A stretch of 7,425 bases of DNA, from positions 1 through 7,425 of the forward strand of contig JAQUZV010000107.1 in assembly GCA_028691155.1 (NCBI GenBank). The letters run 5' to 3'. The notes under the pieces were generated by a model, which was given only the letters and a program-made list of their open reading frames with translations, was not told the origin of the DNA and did not search any database. Below are positions 6,061 to 7,425 of this stretch, in pieces. Numbering within the stretch: the stretch's first letter is position 1; every line of letters starts with the position of its first letter. Origin of the DNA: Victivallales bacterium (GTDB taxonomy: Bacteria; Verrucomicrobiota; Lentisphaeria; Victivallales; SZUA-371). A program made the translations under genes and the position numbers.

Positions 6061-6939
6061 ATGCTGCCCGCGGAATTATTCCGGAAAGTACGCAAAATCG
6101 AAATCAAGACCCGGCGGATTGTCGATGAGATCACCGGCGGCGCCTACCGCAGCGTCTTCAAGGGGCGTGGGATCGAATTCGACGAGGTCCGCGAATATAC
6201 GGTCAATGACGACGTGCGCGACATTGACTGGAACGTTACCGCGCGGATGGGCGCGCCTTATATCAAAAAATATGTGGAAGAACGTGAACTCACTGTAATT
6301 ATGGCGGTGGACGCCTCGGCCTCCGGCGCGTTCGGCAGCGGCAACGCTGCCAAGCGGGACCAGGCGATTGAAATTGCCGCGCTACTGGCGTTCAGTGCCA
6401 TCCGCAATCAGGACCGCGTCGGTCTGCTGATCTTTACCGATCGCACCGAGTTGTATCTGCCGCCGCGCTCCGGCCGTGGAAACGGGTTGCGGCTGATCCG
6501 GGAATTGCTGGCTTTTCACCCGACCGGCACCGGGACGGACATCAACGTGGCGCTGAAAGATCTGATTCAGGCCCAGAAGAAAAAGGCGGTGATCTTCCTG
6601 ATCAGCGACCTGATTGCCGATGCCGGATTTGAAAAGACGCTGAAAATTGCCAATAAACGGCACGACGTCATTGCCGCCCGGATTCTCGATCCGCTGGAAC
6701 TGCACTGGCCGCGCAGCGCCGGATTGATGCTGGAGGATGCGGAAAACGGCAATACCGCATTTTTCCCGGGAAGAGAAACGGCGGCGCTGGCGGCCTATGC
6801 CGATGCGGCCGGCAGTTATCATCAGGCCGTGGCGGAAACCTGCCGCCGGGCCAAGGTGGATATGATCGATCTGCGTTGCGGCGAAGATTATGTCAAGCCG
6901 CTGATTCGGTTCTTTAAACAACGCCAGGGAAAGAGGTAA
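6061..6939 (+). CDS. DUF58 domain protein with vWA-like MIDAS
   Basis: This 292-residue soluble protein is the usual partner of MoxR ATPases. The family signature RDIDWNVTAR (53-62), preceded by GRGIEFDEVREY (35-46), identifies DUF58. A von Willebrand A-type fold follows: DASAS at 84-88 provides the DXSXS of a metal-ion-dependent adhesion site, TGTGTD at 155-160 the likely Thr, and ISD at 181-183 the third position. No membrane segment is present, unlike the longer DUF58 proteins that carry two N-terminal helices, so this form should be cytosolic. It presumably binds a divalent metal and acts as adaptor or client-binding partner for the ATPase; that role comes from work on the family, not from this sequence. 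The ATG at 6061 has GAGGG 7 nt upstream. The next gene starts 3 bp after its stop, a clear operon junction. Confidence 0.93.
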   Translation: MLPAELFRKVRKIEIKTRRIVDEITGGAYRSVFKGRGIEFDEVREYTVNDDVRDIDWNVTARMGAPYIKKYVEERELTVIMAVDASASGAFGSGNAAKRDQAIEIAALLAFSAIRNQDRVGLLIFTDRTELYLPPRSGRGNGLRLIRELLAFHPTGTGTDINVALKDLIQAQKKKAVIFLISDLIADAGFEKTLKIANKRHDVIAARILDPLELHWPRSAGLMLEDAENGNTAFFPGRETAALAAYADAAGSYHQAVAETCRRAKVDMIDLRCGEDYVKPLIRFFKQRQGKR

Positions 6940-6942
6940 TCA

Positions 6943-7425
6943 ATGTCAAGGCGCAAAAAAATCTTCTGGCTGGTGCCGTTGCTGCTTGTCGCGGTTCTGT
7001 TGGCGGCGCTGGCATTCGGATACCGGCGTTACCGGCAGGATGTCCGGGCCGATACGCCGATCGAACAGTCGGGCCCCATTACGGTGACCCCGGCCACCGG
7101 TGGGATTGGCGTGCCGCGGACTGTGGCCGTGCGCTTCAAGGGCCCGTGGCACCGGCGTCCGGTCGAAGCCGCGGTGACCCCGGTCAAAGGGCTGATCCCC
7201 GACGGTACGCCCTCCATCCACCGGGTCGGTTTCGGTTTCGGTTATGCCGTTTGGGAAATCCGGGCGGAATTCAAGCCGTTCCGGACCGGCAACCTCGCCG
7301 GCACTACCATGAGGGTGATGTTCAACCGGCCGGAGGAAGGAAGTCGTATTACCGCGGTGGATTTGCAGTTGCCGGCGATCGAGGTTACGCCGCTTGATTC
7401 TTCCGATCCCAAACTGGTTTCGGCC
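6943..7425 (+). CDS. Membrane-anchored extracytoplasmic protein, N-terminal part (runs off right edge)
   Basis: I do not recognise this protein. The 161 codons visible are open to the edge. A basic start (SRRKK) is followed by a single hydrophobic helix at about residues 7-26 and then RRYRQD, the pattern of a signal anchor or uncleaved signal peptide, so the remainder should lie in the periplasm. The visible outer part is rich in Val, Thr, Gly and Pro with alternating polar and apolar residues, suggesting beta-sandwich structure, and it has no cysteines. The ATG at 6943 lies 3 bp after the DUF58 stop with AGAGG 6 nt upstream, so the two are almost certainly cotranslated. In comparable MoxR loci this position is often held by small membrane proteins (DUF4381-like) or BatD-like proteins with extracytoplasmic beta domains. 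Resemblance to BatD is suggested only by architecture. Confidence 0.82.
   Translation, partial: MSRRKKIFWLVPLLLVAVLLAALAFGYRRYRQDVRADTPIEQSGPITVTPATGGIGVPRTVAVRFKGPWHRRPVEAAVTPVKGLIPDGTPSIHRVGFGFGYAVWEIRAEFKPFRTGNLAGTTMRVMFNRPEEGSRITAVDLQLPAIEVTPLDSSDPKLVSA

Overview
The window reads as ordinary chromosomal DNA from a Gram-negative bacterium. It is moderately GC-rich (mid-50s percent by eye) with a strong preference for G/C-ending codons. It encodes a Kdo transferase, which implies lipid A/LPS, together with a clostridial-size ThiC and a MoxR/DUF58 locus. Overall protein texture and gene content would fit the PVC group (for example Lentisphaerota/Victivallales), but that is a guess from memory of family sequences and no sequence here proves it. 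No mobile element, CRISPR array, tRNA or rRNA was seen.

Layout. Left half, all on the minus strand and read right to left: galE (UDP-glucose 4-epimerase), then a small DEDDh 3'-5' exonuclease 13 bp later, a 293-bp gap, waaA/kdtA (Kdo transferase), and 5 bp later thiC, which runs off the left edge. Right half, all on the plus strand: a polytopic membrane protein of unknown function, a MoxR-family AAA+ ATPase, a DUF58/vWA-like protein, and the first 161 codons of a membrane-anchored protein that runs off the right edge. The halves are divided by a 472-bp divergent intergenic region. It is AT-richer than the genes and holds two short palindromes, a longer imperfect inverted repeat, G8 and T8 homopolymer tracts, and one reasonable plus-strand promoter candidate.

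How the genes work together. galE and waaA both feed envelope polysaccharide/LPS assembly: one makes UDP-galactose and the other puts Kdo on lipid A. The exonuclease and thiC are metabolically unrelated passengers; thiC appears translationally tied to waaA, because its ribosome-binding site lies in the last waaA codons. On the right, MoxR ATPase plus DUF58 is a widespread pair thought to act as a chaperone/metal-insertion or envelope-stress module. The membrane protein upstream and the anchored protein downstream are the least understood parts and the best place to look for something undescribed. No clearly new system can be demonstrated from this window alone.
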